This document shows positions 1 through 6,336 of a DNA stretch of 16,937 nt, in pieces. Below the pieces are notes generated by a model, which saw nothing but the letters and a program-made list of their open reading frames with translations, did no database searches and was not told the origin of the DNA. The DNA lies in the NCBI GenBank assembly GCA_031289815.1, contig JAITOS010000031.1:1-16937 (forward strand), written 5' to 3'. Numbering within the stretch: the first letter of the stretch is position 1; each line of letters begins with the position of its first letter. Made by a program: the position numbers and the translations under genes. Source of the stretch: Peptococcaceae bacterium (GTDB taxonomy: Bacteria > Bacillota > Desulfitobacteriia > Desulfitobacteriales > Desulfitobacteriaceae).

Positions 1-1
1 C

Positions 2-121
2 AAAAGAGCCGAGCAGCAGCACGCCCTGCAAACCGTCGAACACCTTCTCACGGCGGCGGAGGACGCCTTTTGCGCCATCACCCGCACCCCCGGCCAGCTG
101 GCCGCCAACCGTCCTGAATAA
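2..121 (+). CDS. 3' end of an unidentified gene (partial)
   Basis: An open frame runs from the window edge to a TAA at 119-121 and ends in the residues GQLAANRPE. About 39 codons are visible. They are G+C-rich, with alanine-rich, helix-like content (QTVEHLLTAAEDAF), unlike the A+T-rich gene that follows 22 bases later. I do not recognise the family. It reads in the same direction as the downstream HEAT-repeat gene, so the two could be co-transcribed. The frame is short and could be open by chance. The stop codon sitting just before a strong ribosome-binding site is the main support. Confidence 0.5.
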   Translation, partial: KRAEQQHALQTVEHLLTAAEDAFCAITRTPGQLAANRPE

Positions 122-143
122 AAAAGGAGGGTTGCTGGTAAAC

Positions 144-779
144 ATGAATTTAGAAAATGAAAAAGAATTATATGCTGTGTTGGGAACATTAACCAAACAA
201 AAATCTGATTGGCAAAAGGCCATACCTCAAGTCGCCTCCCTGATTGAGCACCCGTCTAAAAAAATTCAAGCAAAAGCATTATGGCTTATAGGTGAAATGG
301 GATTGTCATACCCCCATTTCATAGCGCCATATGTGGAGCTCATTGCCCAGAAGTTGAAGGATAGCGACGAGAAAATCCGCGAACGAGCCGTAGGAGCTTT
401 AGGCAGAATAGGGAGAGCTAAAATTGATGTCATTGCAAAATATATTACCGCAATGCTGGCAATGGCTGATGATCGTAGTCCTCAAGTTAGAATGAATGTT
501 ATTTGGGCCGCAGAGAACGTCACCACTGAAAATCCAAGCGTATTTGAAAACTCAATGGATATTTTCAATCAATTATTGCATGATAGTGCTACCCGTGTCA
601 GAAGGGAAGCACCCGAAATATTCCGGGTGATCGGCAAAAGAAAACCAGAAATGGTAAAGCCTTATATAGATACACTAAAATATCTTTCAGAAAATGATGT
701 TGACCGGGTTGTTCGCATACATTCATTAGGTGCAATAAAAGCGATTTTGAACAATTCAATATTGGAATATAAACGGTGA
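144..779 (+). CDS. HEAT-repeat protein
   Basis: A soluble protein of about 211 residues built almost entirely of HEAT-like helical pairs. I count about five units, each with the typical 'D..xxVRxxAxxALGxIG' pattern, for example HPSKKIQAKALWLIGEMG, SDEKIRERAVGALGRIG and DSATRVRREAPEIFRVIG. There is no signal peptide, membrane segment or catalytic motif, so it is probably a protein-binding scaffold whose partner cannot be predicted. Start choice: an AAGGAGG sequence ends at 130. TTG at 132 is too close to it, while ATG at 144 is 13 bases away, a little long but the best candidate; CTG at 135 is another possibility. The gene is clearly A+T-richer than its neighbours and lies on the opposite strand to the rest of the window, which suggests acquisition by transfer. 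The fold assignment is fairly secure; the function is unknown. Confidence 0.85.
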   Translation: MNLENEKELYAVLGTLTKQKSDWQKAIPQVASLIEHPSKKIQAKALWLIGEMGLSYPHFIAPYVELIAQKLKDSDEKIRERAVGALGRIGRAKIDVIAKYITAMLAMADDRSPQVRMNVIWAAENVTTENPSVFENSMDIFNQLLHDSATRVRREAPEIFRVIGKRKPEMVKPYIDTLKYLSENDVDRVVRIHSLGAIKAILNNSILEYKR

Positions 780-965
780 GAATTTTAGAAGTGCCGCATT
801 CTTTCTCTTTATCATAGCCCACTCACACCCCATTTTGTTTCCCGACAGTCTTATAGCGAGCGCTCCCAACGCACGCCGGACACATCCCCGATGGCCGTCC
901 CAAACTCCCAAAGCCAAGCGAAGGGCGGACGGGTCCGCGAACAGCGAGGCAGGGTCGCCGAGCGC

Positions 966-996
966 GTCCCGTTGCGCCAGGAAGGCGCAGCGGGAC
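966..996. repeat. Strong inverted repeat (13-bp stem, 5-base loop)
   Basis: The arms GTCCCGTTGCGCC (966-978) and GGCGCAGCGGGAC (984-996) pair along all 13 positions with one G-T wobble, closed by the loop AGGAA. No T-run follows on either strand, so it does not look like a classical intrinsic terminator. It is the strongest of several fold-backs in the 780-1223 gap. Confidence 0.75.
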
Positions 997-1010
997 GAAA
1001 AGCGGAACCG

Positions 1011-1030
1011 TCCGCCCTGCGGCGACCCCA
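1011..1030. repeat. 20-bp direct repeat, copy 1
   Basis: The sequence TCCGCCCTGCGGCGACCCCA occurs here and again, without any change, at 1055-1074, 44 bases start to start. Each copy contains a small fold-back (CCGC-CCT-GCGG). Both copies are followed by A/G-rich sequence. It may be part of a dispersed intergenic repeat; only two copies lie in this window. Confidence 0.8.
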
Positions 1031-1054
1031 GAAAAAGATAAGACAGAAAAGAAA

Positions 1055-1074
1055 TCCGCCCTGCGGCGACCCCA
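1055..1074. repeat. 20-bp direct repeat, copy 2
   Basis: Exact second copy of the 1011-1030 element. It ends 11 bases before the 22-base sequence (1086-1107) that is shared with the region upstream of cimA. Confidence 0.8.
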
Positions 1075-1085
1075 AGGCAATGGGA

Positions 1086-1107
1086 GGAATTATCACCAGG
1101 TGATAAT
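1086..1107. repeat. Dispersed palindrome, copy 1
   Basis: The core ATTATCACCAGGTGATAAT (1089-1107) is a perfect inverted repeat of two 9-base arms around a single A. Together with the preceding GGA it is identical, in the same orientation, to 14363-14384. This copy lies beyond the 3' end of spoIVFB, where a promoter operator would be unexpected, so a repeat-element explanation fits this site better than a regulator-binding site. Confidence 0.75.
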
Positions 1108-1223
1108 AATGAATATTCCCCCTCTTTCTTTGCAAACAAAAAAGACCCCAAAGCAGATGAGACAGATAAGAAAAGAAAAAACCAGCACCTAAAAATCTCT
1201 GATTTCCCCTGATTGGCGAATCA

Positions 1224-2105
1224 TCAGCTCCCCAGCTTACCGAGCGTATAATGGATCCCTTCCCGGAACAGCCCCTCCACAATTTCCGTTTCCGTAAAGA
1301 CCTTCTCCGGCGCAAACTGGGGCTGATCCAAAACCACGAAGGCGTAGCGATCCGGTACAAACTCCTCCACAATCCGAACCAACGGCGTCTGCGCCCGCAC
1401 CGTCAGCCATTTCGCCCCCATCATCCCCTGACGATTTAACTCCTCCTTCTTCCGCGTTAATTGCCGTAAGAAGACGATCCTGGCGGCAAAGATCTCTTTT
1501 CTTCCCGCCAGCCAAAAAAATACCGCCAGCAAGCTCAGCCAAACCGGCTCAACCGTCAAACCCCTGTTCCACCATAGATACAAAGCGGCCGCCCCTGCGA
1601 GAACCCCCAGATAACACCCCATCCAGGCCAAAACCCGCGTCGTCCGCACGAAACCAAAAGCGCCGCAAGCCAAAGCGCGCACGATCCGCCCGCCATCTAA
1701 AGGCAGAACCGGGATCAAATTAAAGGCCGCCAGCCAGAAATTGACGCGGATGAAATCCTCCGCAGCGGTTCCCGCCCAGATTCCTTGCCAGCGCAAAACT
1801 TGCGCGGCGAAGAGCAACATCATATTCAGCGTCGGTCCCGCCAGAGCGATGGAGCTTTCCAGCCAGCGGCGCCCCTCAAAGGTATCCTCGCATTGAGCCG
1901 TCCCGCCGATCGGGGATAGCTCCATCGCCGTTACCCGAACCCCTTGCGCCTTGGCAATCGCTATATGCGCCAGCTCATGCCCCGTCACTAAAGCGAAAAT
2001 AATCGTCACCTGAACGAGTTGGCCGGCAAGAGCATAGACGGCAAACAGCAAAATCAGGATCGGATGAACCCGGATGGACATCCCCCCCGCTTTACATACT
2101 TCCAT
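1224..2105 (-). CDS. spoIVFB: SpoIVFB-like site-2 protease (M50 metallopeptidase)
   Basis: A membrane-embedded zinc protease. In B. subtilis SpoIVFB cleaves pro-sigma-K in the outer forespore membrane, releasing the late mother-cell sigma factor. The 293-residue length is close to the B. subtilis protein. Visible signs are hydrophobic segments from about residue 12, the HELAH zinc motif at residues 43-47, and the second motif NLIPVLPLDGG with N129 and D137 as expected for the third zinc ligand and membrane loop. Further hydrophobic stretches follow to about residue 190, and a C-terminal region (about 228-290) resembles the single CBS-type domain of SpoIVFB. The ATG start has a GGGGAGG site 9 bases upstream. 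It lies 75 bases after the spoIVFA-like gene, the conserved pair order. A generic M50 protease is the alternative, but the neighbour argues for SpoIVFB. Confidence 0.9.
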   Translation of the reverse strand: MEVCKAGGMSIRVHPILILLFAVYALAGQLVQVTIIFALVTGHELAHIAIAKAQGVRVTAMELSPIGGTAQCEDTFEGRRWLESSIALAGPTLNMMLLFAAQVLRWQGIWAGTAAEDFIRVNFWLAAFNLIPVLPLDGGRIVRALACGAFGFVRTTRVLAWMGCYLGVLAGAAALYLWWNRGLTVEPVWLSLLAVFFWLAGRKEIFAARIVFLRQLTRKKEELNRQGMMGAKWLTVRAQTPLVRIVEEFVPDRYAFVVLDQPQFAPEKVFTETEIVEGLFREGIHYTLGKLGS

Positions 2106-2180
2106 CCTGTCTTTCCTCCCCGTCTGAAGCCGCCGCTGTCTTATCTGAATGCGTAACGCGTACTGTCCCGCCGGATACCG

Positions 2181-2939
2181 CTACTGTTTAGCGGTCGCAC
2201 TTGCCAGATACGGCAACGGGTCCACCGGCTGGTTATTGTACCTTAGCTCAAAATGCAGCCACGGTTTTTTTAAAGGAGCCGACAGCCCTACCGATCCCAC
2301 CGTCTCTCCCTGATTTATTTTTTGTCCTTCCGCTACGTAAATATCGCCCAGGTTGCCCAAAATACAGGTCCAGCCGTCGCCAAAGTCAATTTTTACTGTT
2401 TTCCCCAATTGTTCATCTTGGGCAAGCGCGGTGACGACGCCCGCATAAGGAGCCAGCACCCGCGTTCCCAGCGCGCTCCCCACATCAATGCCCTGATGTG
2501 TTGTTTGATCGGTTTTATTGATTAAGCCAAACCCCGCCATGACCTGACCGGATACCGGAGCCTGGAACTTGCCGGACATCCCGGCGTCCACCGCCAGCGC
2601 GCCGGAACCGGTTCTGCTCAGACGGAAGGCGTCCTTGGCCATATCATTGAGCGCGGAATAATAGTCGGCCGTCATCGCGCCTTGATAAAAAGCATATATT
2701 CCTTGAGAGACGGGATCCGTATGGCGCGCGCTGAGGGCCAGCGTGATCAGTACGACGCCCGCCAGCAAGGTTCTTTTTTGCAAACCGCTCCAATGTCTGA
2801 AGAAACCGCCGCCGTCCCGCCTGGTTCTTGCCAGAGGAATTTTTTCACGCCGCCCTTTTTGCCGATAGCCGCGTTCCCGGCCAACTTCCTGCACGGCTTT
2901 TTCCCATTCCCAATCGTCCCAACGCTCAAACGGATTCAT
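2181..2939 (-). CDS. spoIVFA: SpoIVFA-like protein with a degenerate M23 (LytM) domain
   Basis: Probable regulator that holds the SpoIVFB protease inactive and helps place it in the forespore membrane. The 252 residues divide into a charged cytoplasmic N-terminus (1-54), one membrane segment (about 57-70), a linker, and a C-terminal M23/LytM-type fold (about 125-245). The domain keeps H148 and D152 (HQGIDVG), but the usual HxH motif reads W227-L-H229, so one metal or catalytic histidine is missing. The loop normally written YGHL is also replaced (GNLGDI). This suggests a non-catalytic domain, as accepted for SpoIVFA. The ATG is preceded by a strong AAAGGAGGGG site. A terminator upstream (3008-3043) separates it from rodA, so it should have its own promoter; I could not identify a convincing sigma-E-type site. 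A SpoIIQ-like identity is possible but less likely given the downstream spoIVFB. Confidence 0.85.
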   Translation of the reverse strand: MNPFERWDDWEWEKAVQEVGRERGYRQKGRREKIPLARTRRDGGGFFRHWSGLQKRTLLAGVVLITLALSARHTDPVSQGIYAFYQGAMTADYYSALNDMAKDAFRLSRTGSGALAVDAGMSGKFQAPVSGQVMAGFGLINKTDQTTHQGIDVGSALGTRVLAPYAGVVTALAQDEQLGKTVKIDFGDGWTCILGNLGDIYVAEGQKINQGETVGSVGLSAPLKKPWLHFELRYNNQPVDPLPYLASATAKQ

Positions 2940-3007
2940 CCCGCCACCCCTCCTTTCCTCAGCCTTTCACGGACGAGTCGATCTCACTATACATTATTCT
3001 CCAGGGC

Positions 3008-3043
3008 AAAAAAAAAGAACCTGAGACGTTATCAGGATTCCTT
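3008..3043 (-). terminator. Rho-independent terminator downstream of rodA
   Basis: Read on the minus strand, the stem GAATCCTGA / TCAGGTTC (one bulged T) closes a 7-base loop TAACGTC and is followed directly by a run of nine T. It lies about 120 bases beyond the rodA stop and 70 bases before the spoIVFA start, so it should end the long maf-to-rodA transcript and insulate spoIVFA-spoIVFB from it. Confidence 0.8.
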
Positions 3044-3072
3044 CTTAACTGGTAATTATCGCCCGCGCCGCT

Positions 3073-3152
3073 GCTCTGACACTCTGACACTCTGACACTC
3101 TGATAGTCTGATAGTCTGATAGTCTGATAGTCTGATACTCCGGCACTCTGAC
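3073..3152. repeat. 8-bp tandem repeat, ten units
   Basis: Ten consecutive 8-base units of the form A(C/G)TCTGA(C/T). The order is one GCTCTGAC, two ACTCTGAC, one ACTCTGAT, four identical AGTCTGAT, one diverged ACTCCGGC and one ACTCTGAC. The array lies between the rodA stop and the terminator, so it should be transcribed as the 3' untranslated end of the shape-operon mRNA. The period is not a multiple of three and no gene covers it. The block pattern of variants suggests slippage or unequal exchange. Confidence 0.95.
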
Positions 3153-3163
3153 ACCGCGGTTTC

Positions 3164-4324
3164 TTAAAACATCAGCCGCTGCCGCCGCAGGTGAATATTG
3201 AACAAAAGCCCGATCGCCAGCATATTAGCCCACATGCTGCTGCCTCCATAGCTGATCAAAGGCAACGGAATCCCCGTCACCGGCATGATCCCCAAGGTCA
3301 TCCCGACATTGACCAGAATGTGAAAGGTAAACAGGGAAGCCACCCCCATCGTCACTAACGCGCCATACGAGTCTTTGGCATTCGCCGCGATCCTAATGAT
3401 CCTGGAAAGAAAGATAAACAAGAGAAACAGCAAGGTGATCGTGCCGACAAAGCCGAATTCCTCGCCGACCACGGCAAAGATAAAATCCGTGTAGTGTTCG
3501 GGCAGAAAATTCAACTGCGTCTGCGTCCCCAAGCGGTATCCTTTCCCCCACAGTCCTCCGGAGCCGATGGCCCAGATCGACTGGATGATATGATAGCCGT
3601 CGCCTGAGGTGTCCGCGGTTGGATCCACAAAAACCGTGAGCCGGTTCAATTGATATCCCTCCAGGGGCAGCGGCAGTCCCTGAGCGAATTGCAGCCAGGA
3701 AGGCAAGTCCGCAAAATGAAGATAGAGGGCAACCCCCGCCAGCGTTCCCCCTCCCAGCAGCAGCGCGCATAGTTTTTTCGGGTTAGCGCCCGCCACAAAC
3801 ATCATACCGATGAAAATCACGATGAGGACGATCGCCGTCCCCAGATCCGGCTGTTTAAGGATCAAGAGCGCCGGCGCCAGCACGAATAAAAAAGGCGCTA
3901 AAAAATCCCGGTACCGGTTCAGCTTTCCTTCCCGCTTGCTCAGAAAATCCGCCAGGGTGATAATGACGGCAATTTTGGCAAATTCCGACGGTTGAATCCC
4001 CTGGGTCTGCGTGATCGGCAGCCAGCGAATCGCTCCCCCCGCCGACGTACCGAAGAAAAAAACAGCGACCAACAGCAGAATATTGATCCCATAGATCAGC
4101 CAGCTTAAACGGCGCAGATATTGGTAATCAAAAGAGGCCATGACGACTGCCAGGATCAACCCCGTCGCCATCCATAATCCCTGAATCTTCACATAATGAT
4201 TGGGATCGCTCTTGTCGATATTCATCGAGGCCGTACTCAAAATCAGCAGACTGCCCCCTAATAACAGCACCAACACCAGCACTAAGATATAATCTATATT
4301 TCGTAAGGTTCTTCGCTCTAACAT
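3164..4324 (-). CDS. rodA: RodA, SEDS peptidoglycan glycosyltransferase
   Basis: Polytopic membrane enzyme that polymerises lipid II into glycan strands during cell elongation, working with the PBP2 transpeptidase encoded upstream in the same cluster. The 386 residues are hydrophobic throughout, with about ten membrane segments. Family signatures are KQPDLGTA in the middle, LPEHYTDFIFAVVGEEFG (carrying the aspartate implicated in catalysis in the SEDS family) and the C-terminal PVTGIPLPLISYGGSS. FtsW and SpoVE share these motifs. I prefer RodA because the gene sits with mreBCD and mrdA and not in a dcw (division) cluster. The ATG is preceded by an AGGTGAGG-type site. It lies 34 bases after minE and appears to be the last gene of the operon. 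Confidence 0.92.
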   Translation of the reverse strand: MLERRTLRNIDYILVLVLVLLLGGSLLILSTASMNIDKSDPNHYVKIQGLWMATGLILAVVMASFDYQYLRRLSWLIYGINILLLVAVFFFGTSAGGAIRWLPITQTQGIQPSEFAKIAVIITLADFLSKREGKLNRYRDFLAPFLFVLAPALLILKQPDLGTAIVLIVIFIGMMFVAGANPKKLCALLLGGGTLAGVALYLHFADLPSWLQFAQGLPLPLEGYQLNRLTVFVDPTADTSGDGYHIIQSIWAIGSGGLWGKGYRLGTQTQLNFLPEHYTDFIFAVVGEEFGFVGTITLLFLLFIFLSRIIRIAANAKDSYGALVTMGVASLFTFHILVNVGMTLGIMPVTGIPLPLISYGGSSMWANMLAIGLLFNIHLRRQRLMF

Positions 4325-4358
4325 CTGGACATCCTCACCTCGGACGAATTGACACGCT

Positions 4359-4652
4359 TCAGCCTTGTATTCCCTGCCCTTTGTCCGCGTAATCCCGTCT
4401 CAGTTTAGTCACCGGAATATTCACGACCAAGGCCACATCCCGGTCGTCCTGACTCAAATTCACTTCCATGGTCGATTCATCAATCTCCATATAATGTGAA
4501 ATCACCTTGATGATATCTTCTCTCAGGCTGTTCAGCATGTGCGGGGAAATACTCGCCCGGTCATGCACCAGCACCAAACGCAGCCGTTCTTTCGCCACAT
4601 TCTTACTTGATGTATTTTCCCTTCCCAGAATTCTGCTAATAAAATCTAACAA
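4359..4652 (-). CDS. minE: MinE, topological specificity factor of division-site selection
   Basis: MinE stimulates the MinD ATPase at the membrane and restricts MinCD inhibition to the cell poles. The protein has 97 residues, slightly longer than the 88 of E. coli. It begins with the membrane-targeting helix MLDFISRILGRE, continues with the anti-MinCD strand region (AKERLRLVLVHDR) and ends with the dimerisation domain (about 35-90, including SLREDIIKVISHYMEID and a C-terminal RDVALVVNIPV strand). The start codon is TTG at 4652, supported by AGGAGG nine bases upstream. It lies 29 bases after minD, giving the complete minCDE set typical of Clostridia and absent from B. subtilis. Confidence 0.93.
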   Translation of the reverse strand: MLDFISRILGRENTSSKNVAKERLRLVLVHDRASISPHMLNSLREDIIKVISHYMEIDESTMEVNLSQDDRDVALVVNIPVTKLRRDYADKGQGIQG

Positions 4653-4681
4653 AGGATGATTCCTCCTCTCTTAGCAAGCGG

Positions 4682-5476
4682 CTAGCGCCGGCCGACCAGA
4701 CGTTTCAGCTTATCAAACAATCCCTGAGGTACATCAAGATCCATCAAAGGCACTTCTTCTCCCCGAATCCGTTTAGTGATCCGGCGGTAAGCCTCTCCGG
4801 CCTGTGAATTATGATCCAAGACCGCCGGTTCTCCCCGATTGGTGGAGACGACGATGCTCTCGTCCTCCGGCACGACGCCCAGCAAATCAATCGCCAGAAT
4901 ATCCAGGATATCGTTAATGTCCATCATATCTCCGCGTTTCACCATCCGGGGACGAATGCGGTTGATAATTAATTTAGGACTATAGAGCTCCGCCGCTTCC
5001 AATAAGCCGATGATCCGGTCAGCGTCTCTGACCGCGCTCACTTCCGGCGTCGTCACCACGACCGCCCGGTCCGCCCCGGCGATCGCGTTTCTGAATCCCT
5101 GCTCAATCCCCGCCGGACAATCGATCACGGCATACTCGAATTCCGCCTTGAGCTCCTGCGCCAATTGCTTCATTTGTTCCGGATTCACCGCTGTTTTATC
5201 TTTGGTCTGCGCCGCCGGCAGCAAAAACATATTCTCGTACCGTTTATCCTTGATCAGAGCCTGCCGTAAGCGGCAATTGCCGCTGGTGACGTCCACAATA
5301 TCATAAACGATCCGGTTCTCAAGCCCCAGAACCACATCGAGATTACGCAAACCGATATCCGTATCTACTAAAACCACCTTATGCCCGGACGCCGCCAAAC
5401 CTGTTCCCAGATTGGCTGAGGTCGTTGTTTTGCCGACGCCACCTTTACCTGAAGTAACGACGATGACTTCCCCCAC
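4682..5476 (-). CDS. minD: MinD, septum-site-determining ATPase
   Basis: Membrane-cycling ATPase of the ParA/MinD family that recruits MinC to the membrane. The 264 residues open with the deviant Walker A motif GKGGVGKTT (residues 10-18), followed by VDTDIGLRNLD (switch region) and VIDCPAG (Walker B-like). The C-terminus, LFDKLKRLVGRR, is an amphipathic basic helix matching the MinD membrane-targeting sequence. The start is GTG at 5476, with AGGAGG eight bases upstream inside the short gap after minC. It is co-directional with minC and minE and very likely co-transcribed. Confidence 0.95.
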   Translation of the reverse strand: MGEVIVVTSGKGGVGKTTTSANLGTGLAASGHKVVLVDTDIGLRNLDVVLGLENRIVYDIVDVTSGNCRLRQALIKDKRYENMFLLPAAQTKDKTAVNPEQMKQLAQELKAEFEYAVIDCPAGIEQGFRNAIAGADRAVVVTTPEVSAVRDADRIIGLLEAAELYSPKLIINRIRPRMVKRGDMMDINDILDILAIDLLGVVPEDESIVVSTNRGEPAVLDHNSQAGEAYRRITKRIRGEEVPLMDLDVPQGLFDKLKRLVGRR

Positions 5477-5497
5477 TACCCTAACCTCCTTATTATT

Positions 5498-6205
5498 TCA
5501 GCGCGCCTTCCCTTTTCCCCGTCGCCCGCCGATGACCAAACTTTCAACGATTAACTGTTCATTTTTTATTCTGGCAATCTCCGGCCCCCGCCATTCTTCA
5601 TCGTCCTCAGGAGCCCTCGTCACTAAATCAGCGATCCGCAACTGGGTCGGCGTCAGCAAAAAAGCTATCACCGTCGCTTTGCGTTCTCCGGTAGCTCCGG
5701 CGTGCGCCACTCCCCGCAACGCGCCCAGGACAATGATATTTCCTCCGGCGACAATCTCCGCTCCCGGATTCACATCGCCTTGCACGATCACATGACCGCT
5801 ATGTACCACTTTTTGCCCGGAACGCATGGTGCGATCCACAAAGACGCAAGTCCCTTCCACCATCCCTTCATCCAATATCGGTTTGCTTTTATCTTCTTCC
5901 TGACCATTTTGTGATCTGAGCGTTACTCCCGTATCTTTCGCGGTAAACCAGCCGGTTAAATTCAAGCCGTATTTGTTCAATACGTTTGTCAGTTCCAACC
6001 GCTGTTTTTCTTCAAACGGGTTTTCTCCCGCAAAGCATCTGACCTTCGCTCCCTGCAAAAATCCCGACGATTTCTCCAGATGCTGCCGCAATTCCTCCAT
6101 CAGAAGACTAAAATCTAATTCCGGATCAAGGTATAGCGCTAATCCCTCCCTTGTTCCTTTTAATGCTACATGTTCGGTCCGCATCATCTGCCAGTCTCCC
6201 ATCAT
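5498..6205 (-). CDS. minC: MinC, septum-site-determining inhibitor of FtsZ
   Basis: MinC blocks FtsZ ring formation away from midcell. The N-terminal domain (about 1-105) is divergent but has the family layout with FLQGAKVRCFAGENPF. The C-terminal right-handed beta-helix (about 120-225) is clear: RTMRSGQKVVHSGHVIVQGDVNPGAEIVAGGNIIVLG, then RGVAHAGATG, the region that binds MinD. The length of about 235 residues is normal. The start is uncertain: ATG at 6205 or 6202 uses a GAGG site, and ATG at 6187 or 6184 uses a GGGAG site eight bases upstream. A 131-base gap separates it from mrdA, so an internal promoter is possible. A small perfect hairpin lies at 6218-6232. Confidence 0.92.
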   Translation of the reverse strand: MMGDWQMMRTEHVALKGTREGLALYLDPELDFSLLMEELRQHLEKSSGFLQGAKVRCFAGENPFEEKQRLELTNVLNKYGLNLTGWFTAKDTGVTLRSQNGQEEDKSKPILDEGMVEGTCVFVDRTMRSGQKVVHSGHVIVQGDVNPGAEIVAGGNIIVLGALRGVAHAGATGERKATVIAFLLTPTQLRIADLVTRAPEDDEEWRGPEIARIKNEQLIVESLVIGGRRGKGKAR

Positions 6206-6217
6206 CGTCCTCGCCCT

Positions 6218-6232
6218 CGTCTTCTAAAGACG
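6218..6232. repeat. Small perfect inverted repeat upstream of minC
   Basis: CGTCTT-CTA-AAGACG, with two 6-base arms and a 3-base centre, lies 12 bases upstream of the first minC ATG and next to its GAGG site. It could be a small operator or an mRNA hairpin near the ribosome-binding site; a 6-bp stem may also occur by chance. Confidence 0.35.
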
Positions 6233-6336
6233 CCTGACTTCGACGTTCCTAATCATTTCTACAATACAGGCGAATTTCCCTTTTTCTCCAGCGAAAAAAT
6301 ACCATCGTTTTTTCTTTCTTTTCCGCCTCCATTCCC

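Larger units (their letters stand above)
780..1223. other. Gene-free, G+C-rich structured intergenic region
   Basis: This stretch separates the + strand HEAT-repeat gene from the minus-strand spoIVFB, whose 3' end faces it, so it lies between two convergent genes. Several overlapping frames are open on both strands, but their proteins are rich in Arg, Pro and Gly, have no ribosome-binding sites and match no family I know; I treat them as by-products of high G+C. The sequence holds fold-back elements: GCGGAC-GG-GTCCGC at 925-938, a 13-bp stem at 966-996, and GCGGA-ACCG-TCCGC at 1002-1015. It also holds a 20-bp direct repeat and a 19-bp palindrome, listed separately. The right part (1100-1200) switches to A- and G-rich low-complexity sequence. 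No convincing rho-independent terminator was found for either flanking gene. Confidence 0.6.

Noticed and set aside
1192..1205. Weak hairpin AAATC-TCT-GATTT as the spoIVFB terminator
   Set aside because: The stem has only five A/T-rich pairs. The short T-run after it comes largely from the stem itself, so I do not consider it supported.
756..1372. Long open frames on both strands through the 780-1223 gap (up to about 170 codons)
   Set aside because: They overlap each other and the end of spoIVFB, have no ribosome-binding sites and encode Arg/Pro/Gly-rich sequence without a recognisable fold. High G+C explains the lack of stops.
3073..3152. CRISPR array
   Set aside because: The units are only 8 bases, with no spacers between them. 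This is a simple tandem repeat.
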